This document shows, piece after piece, positions 36,132 to 46,300 of a DNA stretch of 64,000 nucleotides; the stretch's first letter is position 1, and each line of letters begins with the position of its first letter. The stretch is from Trichocoleus sp. FACHB-46. Its GTDB lineage: Bacteria; Cyanobacteriota; Cyanobacteriia; FACHB-46. The stretch spans positions 103,685 to 167,684 of the forward strand of contig NZ_JACJOD010000010.1 of NCBI RefSeq assembly GCF_014695385.1, written 5' to 3'. Under the pieces are notes generated by a model. It had not been told where the DNA came from and searched no databases. It saw only the letters and a program-made list of their open reading frames with translations. The translations under genes were made by a program, and so were the position numbers.

Positions 36132-37490
36132 TTAGTTTTCAGGATTTTCAGATGACTCTGAATTTTCAGGGTCCTGAGGCTGGGCCTGTTCTACCAAAAA
36201 TGGGTTGGGTGGGTTGGGCCGCTTTAGCTCTGGGGTGTCCTCCGATGTCGCTTCGGACGCCGCGATCGCTTCCTCTACCGCTTCCGGCTCAACCAGCGTA
36301 AATGTTGCAGGTTCAATCGGCGGAGCATTGAGATCGATGTCTTCTTGCTGACGCTCAATTGGATCGCCGGGGCCAATCGGTTCAGCAGGTGGAGCTAGGT
36401 CAATTTCGGCTGCATCTACTGGGATGGCTTCGGCAGGCACGAAGGGATCACCAAGCGGGTTCTCTACCACTTCAAGGCCTGTAGCTGCCTGCTCCACTGC
36501 TTCTGGAGTGGCTTCATCTTCTGGGATCGATGCGGATACATCACCAGAAGGGGTAAAGCCAGTGGGTACCACTACGTCATCTAGCGCTTCTGGAGCTACT
36601 TCGGCGGCGTTGTTGAGCAGGGTCTCTTCTTCGTCAACGCTTAGCAGTTCGGCGTTGGTCGTCGCAGTTGGTGTTTCGGCAACGGCTTGGTTGGGTGACT
36701 CTAGCAGTAAAGTCGGCTCGTCGTCACTCAATGAGGTCGGTGAGCTAACTGGCGTTGGCGTTGCAGCTGCGGCAGTGGGGTCAGCCATGTCGTCCTCAAG
36801 CTCATCGCTCACCTCGGTGTCTGCTCCAGGACCCGACTTAGGCGGATGATTGAGCTCGATCATGGGGCGGCTGGGTTTCTTCTGGCCAATCTTGGCGATC
36901 GCACCCTTCACCGTGTCAACCAGTCCTGACACAGAAGCTAAAGGGTTAGAGGTTGCTTTGGCGCTGGAAGTTGATTGACTGCCACTGGTGCCAGAACCTA
37001 CTACTTCAGTGGGTACCGTAGCCCCCGAACTAGCAGATGCACTGGTTGAACTGGGTGACTGGCCCGTACCTCCCTGCGATCGCTCTTTCACGCTATTGAA
37101 GAGACGGCTGGCTTGGTCCTTGAGTTGGGTCACGTTTTCGGAGGAAGAGAAGCCAATCAGCTTGTCTCGAACTTGCTGAGTGGTGCCTCGCAGGGCGGCT
37201 GGTGTTGCCTGGACAGGCAGTTGAGTTTTTTGTTCAGCTGGGGTGAGATCCCAGCGCATTTTTAGGGTTTGCCAGCCAAACCAACCGAGGAGGGCGACGC
37301 TTGCCGTCTGACCCAGTAGGACACCCCCGGTGATCCGTCCCGCACAGACCCATAGCACTAGGGCATAAAACAGAGCAATACCGCTCCAAATAAAATCGCT
37401 TTTGCGATGAACTTCTGGAAAGAAGAAAGCGGCCATATATAGAGCAAAGCTGCCAAGCGCGACAGCCAATGCCAGGATGTATGCAAGCAT
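36132..37490 (-). CDS. ycf66: Ycf66 family membrane protein
   Basis: A 452-residue protein. The N-terminal ~90 residues form a Ycf66 domain with three closely spaced hydrophobic helices (about 3-24, 34-52 and 54-74), ending GWQTLKMRWDLTPAEQ. The family is found in cyanobacteria and some plastids; its function is not established. The remaining ~350 residues are low-complexity, rich in Glu, Pro, Ala, Thr and Ser, and probably disordered on one face of the membrane. The tail is longer than in most plastid members and contains repeated acidic segments. It stands alone, convergent with no neighbour, 76 bp upstream of ileS on the same strand. Confidence 0.8.
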   Translation of the reverse strand: MLAYILALAVALGSFALYMAAFFFPEVHRKSDFIWSGIALFYALVLWVCAGRITGGVLLGQTASVALLGWFGWQTLKMRWDLTPAEQKTQLPVQATPAALRGTTQQVRDKLIGFSSSENVTQLKDQASRLFNSVKERSQGGTGQSPSSTSASASSGATVPTEVVGSGTSGSQSTSSAKATSNPLASVSGLVDTVKGAIAKIGQKKPSRPMIELNHPPKSGPGADTEVSDELEDDMADPTAAAATPTPVSSPTSLSDDEPTLLLESPNQAVAETPTATTNAELLSVDEEETLLNNAAEVAPEALDDVVVPTGFTPSGDVSASIPEDEATPEAVEQAATGLEVVENPLGDPFVPAEAIPVDAAEIDLAPPAEPIGPGDPIERQQEDIDLNAPPIEPATFTLVEPEAVEEAIAASEATSEDTPELKRPNPPNPFLVEQAQPQDPENSESSENPEN

Positions 37491-37838
37491 CGTGCACTCC
37501 CTACTGCATCTGACGACTACTCATTCAATCTACTGCCTTAATGTCTATTGTCTCTGACATATTGAATCCTAAAGCAGGCTGAATTGTCCTGAGGCTCTGG
37601 TTGTAAAGGTGGCGAGGCGATCGCGTTGGCGTAACAATTTGTAGCGATCGCCTCAGCTTAATTCATGCTTTCTAGGGATAATCTTTCTGAATTTCTTTCC
37701 CTAGACAGACTCAAATCCTCATTTTTCCAGCCTTTTGCGGAGGCTCTTAATTTCTTCTTCCAGTACAACCTAAGGGGATCGGGCTACCCTGAAGGGGAAT
37801 CACAGGCCCTGATACATGCAGAGTTGGTAAAAAGTGTT
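37491..37838. other. Intergenic region between ycf66 and gnd
   Basis: 348 bp between divergent genes, containing promoters for both. An open frame runs through it in phase with gnd from 37665, but the translated stretch is unlike any 6PGDH N-terminus. Therefore I treat it as leader. No RNA gene was recognised. Confidence 0.5.
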
Positions 37839-39362
37839 ATGACCCAGCAGAGCTTTGGTCTCATTGGTTTAGCGGTTATGGGTGAGAACCTAGCCCTGAA
37901 CGTTGAACGTAATGGTTTTCCGATTGCCGTTTATAACCGAACCCCAGACAAAACCGATGTCTTCATGGCACAGCGGGCGCAAGGTAAGCAAGTCAAAGCC
38001 GCCTACTCCATTGAAGACTTTGTAGCTTCCCTAGAACGGCCCCGAAAAATTTTAATTATGGTGAAAGCGGGGGCTCCAGTCGATGCTGTGATTAATCAGC
38101 TGAGACCCCTGTTAGAGCCTGGTGACATCATTATTGATGGTGGCAACTCTCTCTATGAAGATACGGAGCGGCGCACTAAGGAGTTAGAACCTTCCGGACT
38201 CCATTTTGTCGGCATGGGAGTCAGTGGCGGCGAAGAAGGAGCCCTGAATGGCCCCAGCTTGATGCCAGGTAGCTCTAAAGCTGCCTATGATGAACTCGCT
38301 CCCATTTGGACCAAGATTGCGGCCCAAGTGGATGATGGCCCTTGCGTGACCTACATTGGTCCGGGTGGGGCAGGGCACTACGTCAAAATGGTGCACAACG
38401 GCATTGAGTACGGCGATATGCAGTTGATTGCAGAAGCCTACGACTTGCTGAAGAATACCCTAGGCTTAAATCACAACCAGCTACATGAAGTTTTTGCTGA
38501 GTGGAATACCACCGAAGAACTCGACTCTTACCTAATTGAAATTACAGCCGACATCTTCAAGAAAATTGATCCCGATACAGGCAATGCCCTAGTCGATGTG
38601 GTTCTAGATGCTGCTGCCCAGAAAGGGACGGGGCGTTGGACGGTTGCCAGTGCGTTAGAGCTAGGTGTTTCCATCCCCACCATGATTGCTGCCGTGAATG
38701 CCCGGATTACCTCTTCTCAAAAAGAAGAACGGGTCGCTGCTTCTAAGGTACTGACAGGGCCAACGGGTAAGTATGAAGGTGATACCAAAGCCTTCATCGG
38801 CAAAATCCGGGATGCTTTGTACTGCTCCAAAATCTGCTCCTACGCTCAGGGCATGGAGTTGTTGAGCGTTGCCTCTAGAGATTTCAACTACGGCCTGAAT
38901 TTAGGTGAAATTGCTCGGATTTGGAAAGGCGGTTGTATCATTCGGGCTCGCTTCTTGAATAAAATCAAGCAAGCTTTCGATGAGAACCCTAGCTTACCCA
39001 ATTTGCTGCTAGCTCCGGAGTTTAAGCAAACGATTCTGGATCGGCAAGACGCTTGGCGTGAAGTGGTGATTCAAGCCGCCAAATTGGGCATTCCTGTGCC
39101 TGCTTTTAGTGCTTCACTTGACTACTTTGACAGCTACCGTCGCGATCGCTTGCCTCAGAACCTAACTCAGGCCCAGCGCGATTACTTCGGTGCCCATACC
39201 TACCTGCGAGTAGACAAGCCAGGAGTCTTCCACACGGATTGGACCCCAGCGGCTCAGGAATCTACCCAGACTTCCACGCCTGAAGTTCCTCTAGATGGTA
39301 AAGAGCCAGGAACTGTGGCACCGGAAGAGGTGAAAACTCAGGAAGCTCAAACGCAGCGTTAA
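37839..39362 (+). CDS. gnd: 6-phosphogluconate dehydrogenase, decarboxylating
   Basis: A 507-residue cytoplasmic enzyme of the oxidative pentose phosphate pathway; it produces ribulose-5-phosphate, CO2 and NADPH and is the main dark NADPH source in cyanobacteria. The NADP-binding [17 protein letters not shown] sits at residues 8-24. [17 protein letters not shown] and the catalytic lysine/asparagine segment [17 protein letters not shown] follow. The C-terminal [27 protein letters not shown] pattern is canonical (quoted in parts: [20 protein letters not shown]). I start at the ATG at 37839, giving [15 protein letters not shown]. An acidic ~35-residue tail extends past the usual C-terminus. A terminator follows. 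Confidence 0.94.
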   Translation: MTQQSFGLIGLAVMGENLALNVERNGFPIAVYNRTPDKTDVFMAQRAQGKQVKAAYSIEDFVASLERPRKILIMVKAGAPVDAVINQLRPLLEPGDIIIDGGNSLYEDTERRTKELEPSGLHFVGMGVSGGEEGALNGPSLMPGSSKAAYDELAPIWTKIAAQVDDGPCVTYIGPGGAGHYVKMVHNGIEYGDMQLIAEAYDLLKNTLGLNHNQLHEVFAEWNTTEELDSYLIEITADIFKKIDPDTGNALVDVVLDAAAQKGTGRWTVASALELGVSIPTMIAAVNARITSSQKEERVAASKVLTGPTGKYEGDTKAFIGKIRDALYCSKICSYAQGMELLSVASRDFNYGLNLGEIARIWKGGCIIRARFLNKIKQAFDENPSLPNLLLAPEFKQTILDRQDAWREVVIQAAKLGIPVPAFSASLDYFDSYRRDRLPQNLTQAQRDYFGAHTYLRVDKPGVFHTDWTPAAQESTQTSTPEVPLDGKEPGTVAPEEVKTQEAQTQR

Positions 39363-39396
39363 CCAGCTTCAAAGTTTGGCTCCTCCTCTCAATCCT

Positions 39397-39421
39397 ATGC
39401 CTCCCTCAGGGGGCATTTTTT
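39397..39421 (+). terminator. Rho-independent terminator after gnd
   Basis: ATGCCTCC pairs with GGGGGCAT (one G-U pair) around a short loop, followed by six T residues. It lies 35 bp after the gnd stop codon. Confidence 0.8.
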
Positions 39422-39440
39422 GTGCTCTTGATACCTTGTA

Positions 39441-39911
39441 CTACTGGAAGCTAATGATCTTTGCCATTTTGAAACGCTCCAGCTCTACACCTTTACGAGT
39501 CACGACTTCGGTTTCTGTGATGTGATATCCCATTTTTGAGAAGAAAAACTTAGAGATGCGGCTAGCTTCAGTGTGCAGATGCTCTACTCCTCGTTGGATT
39601 GCATAGGTTTCTAGTTTTAGGTAAATCTTGGTGGCATATCCTTGCCGCGCCGCTTGGCTGGCTGTGTAGAGAAAAGCAATATGATTGAGCGGATTTAATT
39701 GCCCAAAAGCGAGTAATTGCCCCTCTGATACAGCAACCAATGTCAGGCCCTGCTGGAGCGATCGCCGAAATTCTTCAATGTCGTCAGGATAAGCAGACCA
39801 GACGGCTATTTGCTCAGCGTTATAGGCCGTAGCCCCAATGCCAAGGACAGAGTCTTGGTAAATCGCCGCGATCGCTTCAGCATCGGTCGTTTGATAAGGA
39901 CGAATCAACAT
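39441..39911 (-). CDS. GNAT-family N-acetyltransferase
   Basis: A 156-residue acetyl-CoA-dependent acyltransferase. The N-terminal MLIRPYQTTDAEAIAAIYQDS is the typical first strand and helix. The core strand LLAFGQLNPLNHIAFLYT and the acetyl-CoA loop region QAARQGYATKIYLKLE follow; this loop is less glycine-rich than the classical Q/RxxGxG/A. HTEASRISKFFFSKMGYHIT completes the fold. Substrate unknown. It is transcribed away from the NRPS cluster with 151 bp between start codons. It may or may not have anything to do with the peptide; I would not assign it as a tailoring enzyme on position alone. Confidence 0.82.
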   Translation of the reverse strand: MLIRPYQTTDAEAIAAIYQDSVLGIGATAYNAEQIAVWSAYPDDIEEFRRSLQQGLTLVAVSEGQLLAFGQLNPLNHIAFLYTASQAARQGYATKIYLKLETYAIQRGVEHLHTEASRISKFFFSKMGYHITETEVVTRKGVELERFKMAKIISFQ

Positions 39912-39988
39912 GATTTTTAGATCCGGATTAAGCTCTGCCCAGAGAGAGATTTACTTGTCAGTTTTAACGAACTACAAGGGAAAGGCCA

Positions 39989-40057
39989 CTAATTCGGCAC
40001 AAGTAACTCGGCACAGCTAATTCAGTACAAGTATCCAGCACAAGCAATTCGGCACAG
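39989..40057. repeat. Degenerate tandem repeat directly upstream of the NRPS genes
   Basis: Five consecutive units: CTAATTCGGCACAAG, TAACTCGGCACAG, CTAATTCAGTACAAG, TATCCAGCACAAG and CAATTCGGCACAG. Units of 15 and 13 bp alternate, so the real period is 28 bp with about 2.5 copies. It ends five bases before the first NRPS start codon. Confidence 0.7.
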
Positions 40058-40062
40058 TTGGA

Positions 40063-43000
40063 ATGGTGATCGAAAACCCCGTCGGCAACGTTTCTGAAGA
40101 AGTTTTTGTCTTTCCAACATCCTTCGCCCAGCAGCGGCTGTGGTTTCTGGAGCAGCTTGTTCCCAACACCTGTTTATATAATGTGCCGACTGTATTTCGC
40201 CTGACTGGTGCCCTCAATGTAGTTGTTTTAGAGCAAAGCTTTAATGAGTTGGTGCGTCGTCATGAAACTCTGCGAACAACTTTTGTGGTGATTGACGGAG
40301 AACCCGCGCAGGCGATCGCACCTCGTCTTAATATCCCTCTCTCCATCATCGACTTGCAACATTGTTCTGTCCTAGAGCGGGAAGCAGAAGCGCAGCAACT
40401 GATCCGGACAGAAATGCAACGGCCATTCTGTTTGTCTCAAGGGCCGCTGATTCGGTTGGTCCTGTTTCGGTTGGCTCCATCAGAACATATCCTTTTGATC
40501 AATTTGCATCATATCGTTTTTGATGAATGGTCCAGTGGCATCTTGATCCGAGAATTGGGGGCTTTGTATACCACTTTGAGTACAGATGCAGCTTCTCCTT
40601 TATCAGATTTGCCGATTCAGTATGCAGATTTCGCTCATTGGCAACGAGAATGGTTGCAGGGAGAAATTTTAGAGTTACAACTTGCTTACTGGCGACAACA
40701 GTTGCGAGAAGTGCCTGTGCTAGATCTTCCGACCGATCGCCCGCGTCCCAATCTGCCTACTTATCAGGGGGCGCTGCATCAAGTGGAACTACCCCAAAGC
40801 TTAGCTGAAGCGCTTAATGCCCTGAGCCAGAACGCAGGCACTACCCTGTTTATGACCTTGTTGGCAGCGTTCCAGACATTGCTCTATCGCTACACAGGGC
40901 AGACAGATATTGCCATCGGTTCGCCAATTGCCAATCGCAACCGCAGTGAACTGGAGAACTTAATTGGGTTCTTTGCCAACAGTTTAGTGCTGCGCGGAGA
41001 TCTGTCTGGTAATCCTACTTTTGTGGAACTGCTAGAGCGATCGCGGCAGATGACTCTGGCCGCATATGCCCATCAAGATGTGCCGTTCGAGAAGCTGGTT
41101 GAGGAGTTGCACCCTATCCGTAACCCTAGCCATAATCCCCTGTTTCAAGTCATATTTGCGCTGCAAAATGCGCCGATGACCCAGCTAGAGTTGTCTGGGT
41201 TGACGCTGGACGCCATTGAGTTTGACACCCGCAGTAGTCGCTTCGATTTGGAGCTGTATCTGTGGGAATGCGGGGAGAATTTTCGAGGTTTGTGGGGGCA
41301 AGGCTGGCAAAACTCCACAGGTTTGCGAGGGGTGGTGGTCTACAACACAGATCTATTTCAACCGGAGACAATTGCTCGCTTCATGCGATCGCTGCAAACT
41401 CTTTTGGAGGCGATTGTCGCTAATCCTCATCAGCGCTTGGCAGACTTACCTGTACTGACTGCGGTTGAACAAAAACAGATCTTGCTGGATTGGAATCAGA
41501 CGGATACAGCCTATCCCAAATCTCAGTGCATTCATCAACTGTTTGAAGCGCAAGTAGAAAAGTCACCGGATGCGATTGCAGTTCAATTTGACGACAAACA
41601 ATTTACTTATCAAGCCTTAAACCAAGGCAGTAATCAATTAGCCCGCTATTTACAGAAACTAGGAGTTGGGGCGGAGGCATTAGTAGGTGTTTGTCTCGAT
41701 CGCTCCTCCGAGATGGTGGCAGCTCTCCTCGGTATTATCAAGGTGGGAGGGGCTTATGTACCGCTAGATCCGACATATCCCTCAGAACGACTCCGCTTCA
41801 TGATCGAGGATGCTCAAGTCCCTGTATTGCTTACGCAATCAGAATATCGAGAGCAGTTTCGAGATTGTCCAGTTCAGGTGATTTGCCTCGATCAGGAGTG
41901 GGCTGCGATCGCTCAAGAGAGTGAAGAAAATCTCCCTAACCAAGTTACAGCCGAAGATTTGGCTTATGTGGTTTATACCTCTGGCTCCACAGGGCAACCC
42001 AAGGGAGTAACTGTGCCACATCGAGCGGTGAATCGGCTGGTCTGCAATACCAACTATATCCAGATTCATCCCAGCGATCGCATAGCTCAAGTCTCTAATG
42101 TCTCTTTTGATGCCGCTACGTTTGAGATTTGGGGTGCCCTGCTGAATGGGGGTCAACTGATTGGAATTGAGCGGGAAGTATCTTTATCTCCGCTGAAATT
42201 CGCAACAGCTTTAGTCCAACAGCAGATTGACATCCTATTTCTGACCACAGCTCTGTTTAACCAAATCGCCAGTGAAGTCCCGACTGCATTTCACAGATTA
42301 CGATATCTTTTATTTGGCGGAGAAATTGCCGATCTACAACGGGTTCGAGCTGTAAGCCAAGCAGGTGTACCAAAACACTTGCTGCATGTTTACGGTCCGA
42401 CGGAAAGTACCACGTTTGCCTCTTGTTACGAGATCCAGGAACTGCCAGAAACTACCACCTCTCTCCCGATTGGTCGCCCAGTTGCTAATACCCAACTCTA
42501 TATCCTTGATGCTCAGTTACAACCTGTGCCAATTGGAGCCAAAGGCGAGTTATACATTGGCGGTGATGGGCTTGCAGTAGGCTATCTTAACCAACCAGAA
42601 CTAACCGCTGAGCGATTCATTTCTTATAAGGATGAAGCAAGCTACCTCCTTCCTCTCTACAAAACCGGAGATCTCGCTCGTTATCACCCTGATGGCAATA
42701 TTGAATTTTTGGGTCGTAGCGATCATCAGGTAAAGCTGCGGGGTTTTCGGATTGAGTTGGGGGAAGTTGAGGCGGCTTTGCAGCAACATCCACAGGTGCA
42801 AGCAGCGATCGCCAAGCTCCAGTCGTCTGAGCCACAAGCTGATGATTTACAAGCTGATAGGGATCAGAAATCACTGGTTGCTTATATTGTGTCTAGCCAG
42901 AAACCCGCTCCTACTACTTCAGAACTGCGGAGTTTTTTGAAGGCGAAGTTGCCAGAGTATATGATTCCAAGCGCGATCGCAGTTTTGGAGATTCTGCCGC

Positions 43001-43374
43001 TCACTCCGAATGGCAAGGTAGATCGGCGGGCTTTGCCTCTTGTAAGCTTAGCCTCGGTAGCTGGGATGACTGCTGCTCAAGCGCCACAAACGGAGATTGA
43101 ACAAAAGCTGGCTGCGATCTGGATGCGGCTTTTAGGGCTCCCGCAGGTTGGAGTTCATGACAACTTCTTTGAGTTAGGAGGACACTCGCTGCTAGCAACC
43201 CAACTCATGTCTCGCATCCGCGATGTCTTGCAGGTGGAAGTGCCGTTGCGTAGTTTGTTTGAGGCTCCCACGATCGCGGGTTTGGCTAAACAGATGGAAA
43301 CGCTCAGTTGGATCGGGCGGAGGCAGGAAGTTTCTGGTGCTATAGCAGTGGGACGTGAGGAGGTAGAGTTTTGA
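40063..43374 (+). CDS. Nonribosomal peptide synthetase module 1 (C-A-PCP)
   Basis: An 1103-residue NRPS subunit. A condensation domain covers ~8-440, opening SFAQQRLWFLEQL. Its active-site motif reads HHIVFDE (149-155), with Glu in place of the usual Gly. An adenylation domain covers ~485-1000, with YTSGSTGQPKGV, YGPTE, YKTGDLARY and NGKVDRRALP (catalytic Lys). A carrier protein follows with LGGHS, Ser1042 being the phosphopantetheine site. Aligning to the GrsA pocket, I read DAFFLGVTF plus Lys, the pattern associated with isoleucine (valine possible). The start at 40063 has no good ribosome site. The first module beginning with a C domain suggests an acyl starter or a vestigial condensation step. 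The stop overlaps the next start by 4 bp. Confidence 0.93.
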   Translation: MVIENPVGNVSEEVFVFPTSFAQQRLWFLEQLVPNTCLYNVPTVFRLTGALNVVVLEQSFNELVRRHETLRTTFVVIDGEPAQAIAPRLNIPLSIIDLQHCSVLEREAEAQQLIRTEMQRPFCLSQGPLIRLVLFRLAPSEHILLINLHHIVFDEWSSGILIRELGALYTTLSTDAASPLSDLPIQYADFAHWQREWLQGEILELQLAYWRQQLREVPVLDLPTDRPRPNLPTYQGALHQVELPQSLAEALNALSQNAGTTLFMTLLAAFQTLLYRYTGQTDIAIGSPIANRNRSELENLIGFFANSLVLRGDLSGNPTFVELLERSRQMTLAAYAHQDVPFEKLVEELHPIRNPSHNPLFQVIFALQNAPMTQLELSGLTLDAIEFDTRSSRFDLELYLWECGENFRGLWGQGWQNSTGLRGVVVYNTDLFQPETIARFMRSLQTLLEAIVANPHQRLADLPVLTAVEQKQILLDWNQTDTAYPKSQCIHQLFEAQVEKSPDAIAVQFDDKQFTYQALNQGSNQLARYLQKLGVGAEALVGVCLDRSSEMVAALLGIIKVGGAYVPLDPTYPSERLRFMIEDAQVPVLLTQSEYREQFRDCPVQVICLDQEWAAIAQESEENLPNQVTAEDLAYVVYTSGSTGQPKGVTVPHRAVNRLVCNTNYIQIHPSDRIAQVSNVSFDAATFEIWGALLNGGQLIGIEREVSLSPLKFATALVQQQIDILFLTTALFNQIASEVPTAFHRLRYLLFGGEIADLQRVRAVSQAGVPKHLLHVYGPTESTTFASCYEIQELPETTTSLPIGRPVANTQLYILDAQLQPVPIGAKGELYIGGDGLAVGYLNQPELTAERFISYKDEASYLLPLYKTGDLARYHPDGNIEFLGRSDHQVKLRGFRIELGEVEAALQQHPQVQAAIAKLQSSEPQADDLQADRDQKSLVAYIVSSQKPAPTTSELRSFLKAKLPEYMIPSAIAVLEILPLTPNGKVDRRALPLVSLASVAGMTAAQAPQTEIEQKLAAIWMRLLGLPQVGVHDNFFELGGHSLLATQLMSRIRDVLQVEVPLRSLFEAPTIAGLAKQMETLSWIGRRQEVSGAIAVGREEVEF

Positions 43375-46300
43375 CGACGGCTGAGTTTTTAGCTTATCTG
43401 CGGCAATTAGATATTCAAGTTTGGTTAGAGGGAGCCAATCTACGCTGTAGTGCCCCGGAAGGAGCCTTGACCCCAGAATTACGGGCCGCGATCGCTCAAC
43501 GCAAATCAGAGTTGCTGCACTGGTTAAATCAAGCTCATGCCTCTGCCCATCAAGCTGCACCTGAACTGAAGCCAATTTCCCGTAATCAACCGCTACCGCT
43601 CTCCTTTGCCCAACAGCGATTATGGTTTCTCGATCAACTGGTGCCAGAAAACCCCTTCTACAACATGCCCTCAGCCGTGCGACTCAGCGGGCATTTGCAT
43701 CTAAAGGCGTTGGAACAAGCTTTTGCGGAACTGGTGCAACGTCATGAAACACTCCGAACTCGCTTTGCCAAAGTAGACGGGCAACCCACCCAGATCATCA
43801 CGCCTGCTTTGCCACTGTCTATTCCAGTGACGGATCTGCAAAGTCTGGATTCCTCGGCACAAGAGGAGACCGTTCGGCAAATTGCCACAGAGGAAGCACA
43901 TTGCCCCTTTGATCTCACAGTCAGTCCGTTGTTGCGGGTGAAGTTGTTGCAGCTAGAGGCGACAGAATATCTACTACTGCTCAATCTGCATCACATTATT
44001 TCGGATGGTTGGTCGTTGGGGGTGTTAATGCGAGAGCTAGGAGCGCTCTACACGGCCTTTGCAGAGGGCCAGCCTTCTCCTTTGTCAGAGCTGCCGATTC
44101 AGTATGCAGACTTTGCTCACTGGCAGCGGCAATGGCTACAAGGAGAAGTGCTGGAGTCGCAACTGGCTTATTGGCGACAACAGTTGCAAGATCTGCCAGT
44201 ACTGAATCTCCCGATTGATCATCCCCGTCCAGCCACCCAAAGTTATAAAGGCGCGATCGCTCCCTTAGCGCTATCTCATCAGCTCACGCAAGCTCTAGAG
44301 GAACTGAGCCAACAAGCAGGAACAACGCTGTTCATGACCCTTTTGGCTGCGTTCCAAGCTCTACTTTTTCGTTACACAGGGCAGACCAATGTGGCTGTAG
44401 GTTCTCCGATTGCCAACCGTAACCGTAGTGAGATCGAGGGATTGATCGGTTTTTTCGTCAATAGCTTAGTATTACGAACCGATCTCTCTGGTAATCCGAC
44501 GTTTCGGGAGTTGTTGGAGCGATCGCGGGAAGTCGCATTAGCCGCCTACGCTCATCAAGATGTGCCGTTTGAAAAGTTGGTTGAAGAACTACATCCAGAG
44601 CGAGACTTGAGCCGCAATCCATTGTTTCAGGTCGCATTTGCCCTCCAGAATGCACCGATGGCACCGTTGGAACTCCCTGGCCTGACCCTATCTCCTTGGA
44701 AACTAGATGTTGGCACCGCTCGGTTTGATCTGGAGTTCCATATATGGGAGCAAGCAGAAGGGCTGAGTGGTCTCTGGGATACCCCAAGGGAGGGGTTGAG
44801 CGGCTTTGTAGCGTACAGTACCGAACTGTTTGAGCTAGCTACGATCACGCGAATGATTGGGCATTTTCAAACACTGCTAGAGGGAATTGTTGCCAATCCA
44901 GATCAGCGACTTGCCGATCTGTCGATCTTGAATACGGCTGAACAGCATCAACTGCTAGTAGAGTGGAATCAAACTCAGGTGGAGTACGACAAGGATGTTT
45001 GTATTCATCACCTATTTGCTGCTCAAGCTGAAAAAACACCTGATGCGATTGCGGTTTCCGCACCCTCTGGAAACGTAGGTGTGGCCGATCAGCAATTGAC
45101 CTATCAAGAATTGGATCAACGAGCCAATCAACTCGCACACTATTTACAGCAAGTAGGGGTGGGGACAGAAACCCTAGTTGGCATCTGTGTCGATCGCTCC
45201 CTTGATGTCTTAATTGCCATCTTGGGTGTGTGGAAAGCGGGAGGTGCTTATGTGCCGCTCGATCCGGAGTATCCCCGCGATCGCCTCCAGTTTATGCTGC
45301 AAGATTCGCAAGTTTTGGTGTTGCTGACTCAGCGATCGCATGTGGAAGTGTTTGATATTTCCCCATTTTCCTTGCAAGAGGAGAGTGGTAAACCCATTTC
45401 GGGAGAGGATCAGACGCTTCGAGTCATCTGTCTAGATCAAGATCGGGAGTTAATTGCTCAGCAGAAACAGTCAGCCCCCGCTAGTGTTGCGACAGCCGAT
45501 CATTTGGCCTATGTGATCTACACCTCTGGCTCGACCGGGATGCCCAAAGGGGTGATGGTAGAGCATCGGGGGCTTTGCAATGTGGTGGCAGCGCAACAGC
45601 AAAGCTTCAACTTGCCGCTCGGGAGTCGAGTGTTGCAATTTAGCGCTTGGAGCTTCGATGCTTCCATCTTTGAGATGCTGATGGCGCTAGGCTCTAGGGG
45701 GACGCTCTACATTGTGCCCCAGTCAGCGCGATCGCCTGGAATAGAACTGGTTCAATTCCTCCAAACCCAGAGTATTGCTGCCGCGATTTTGCCGCCTGCG
45801 GTCTTGGCCCTACTGCCAGAAAATGACCTATCAACGTTGCAAACAGTGATTGCGGGTGGAGAAGCTTGTAGCGGTGAAATCGTGAGAAAGTGGGCGCAAG
45901 GACGACGGCTTTTCAATGCCTATGGCCCTACAGAAACCACGATTTGGGCGACCGTCGCCGAACTCACTCACAGAGCTGAGAGTCCCGAAAAACCATCGAT
46001 TGGCCGTCCTGTGGCGAACATCCAAATTTATGTTTTAGATGCTCATCAACAGCCTGTGCCCATTGGCGTGGTCGGTGAGTTGTATATTGGCGGTGACGGA
46101 GTGGCTAGGGGATACCTCAACCGACCGGACTTAACTGCTGAGCGCTTTATCCCTTGCCCGTTTAGCGCTAGCCCAGGGGCAAGATTGTATAAAACAGGAG
46201 ATTTGGCTAGATATAGATCTGATGGCCTCTTAGAATTCATCGGGCGAGCAGATGAACAGGTTAAAATCCGGGGCTTCCGGATGGAGTTAGGCGAGATTGA

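Noticed and set aside
36424..36849. Open frame of ~140 codons on the plus strand inside ycf66
   Set aside because: It is a mirror of the low-complexity Glu/Pro/Ala/Thr-rich coding of ycf66, giving Ser/Val-rich nonsense.
37665..37838. N-terminal extension of gnd by 58 residues
   Set aside because: The extra sequence is unlike any 6PGDH start, whereas the ATG at 37839 gives the conserved opening.
39989..40057. Possible CRISPR array upstream of the NRPS
   Set aside because: Units are only 13-15 bp, degenerate and directly adjacent without spacers; no cas gene is present apart from the Cas4-like domain 10 kb away, which sits in an FtsK fusion.
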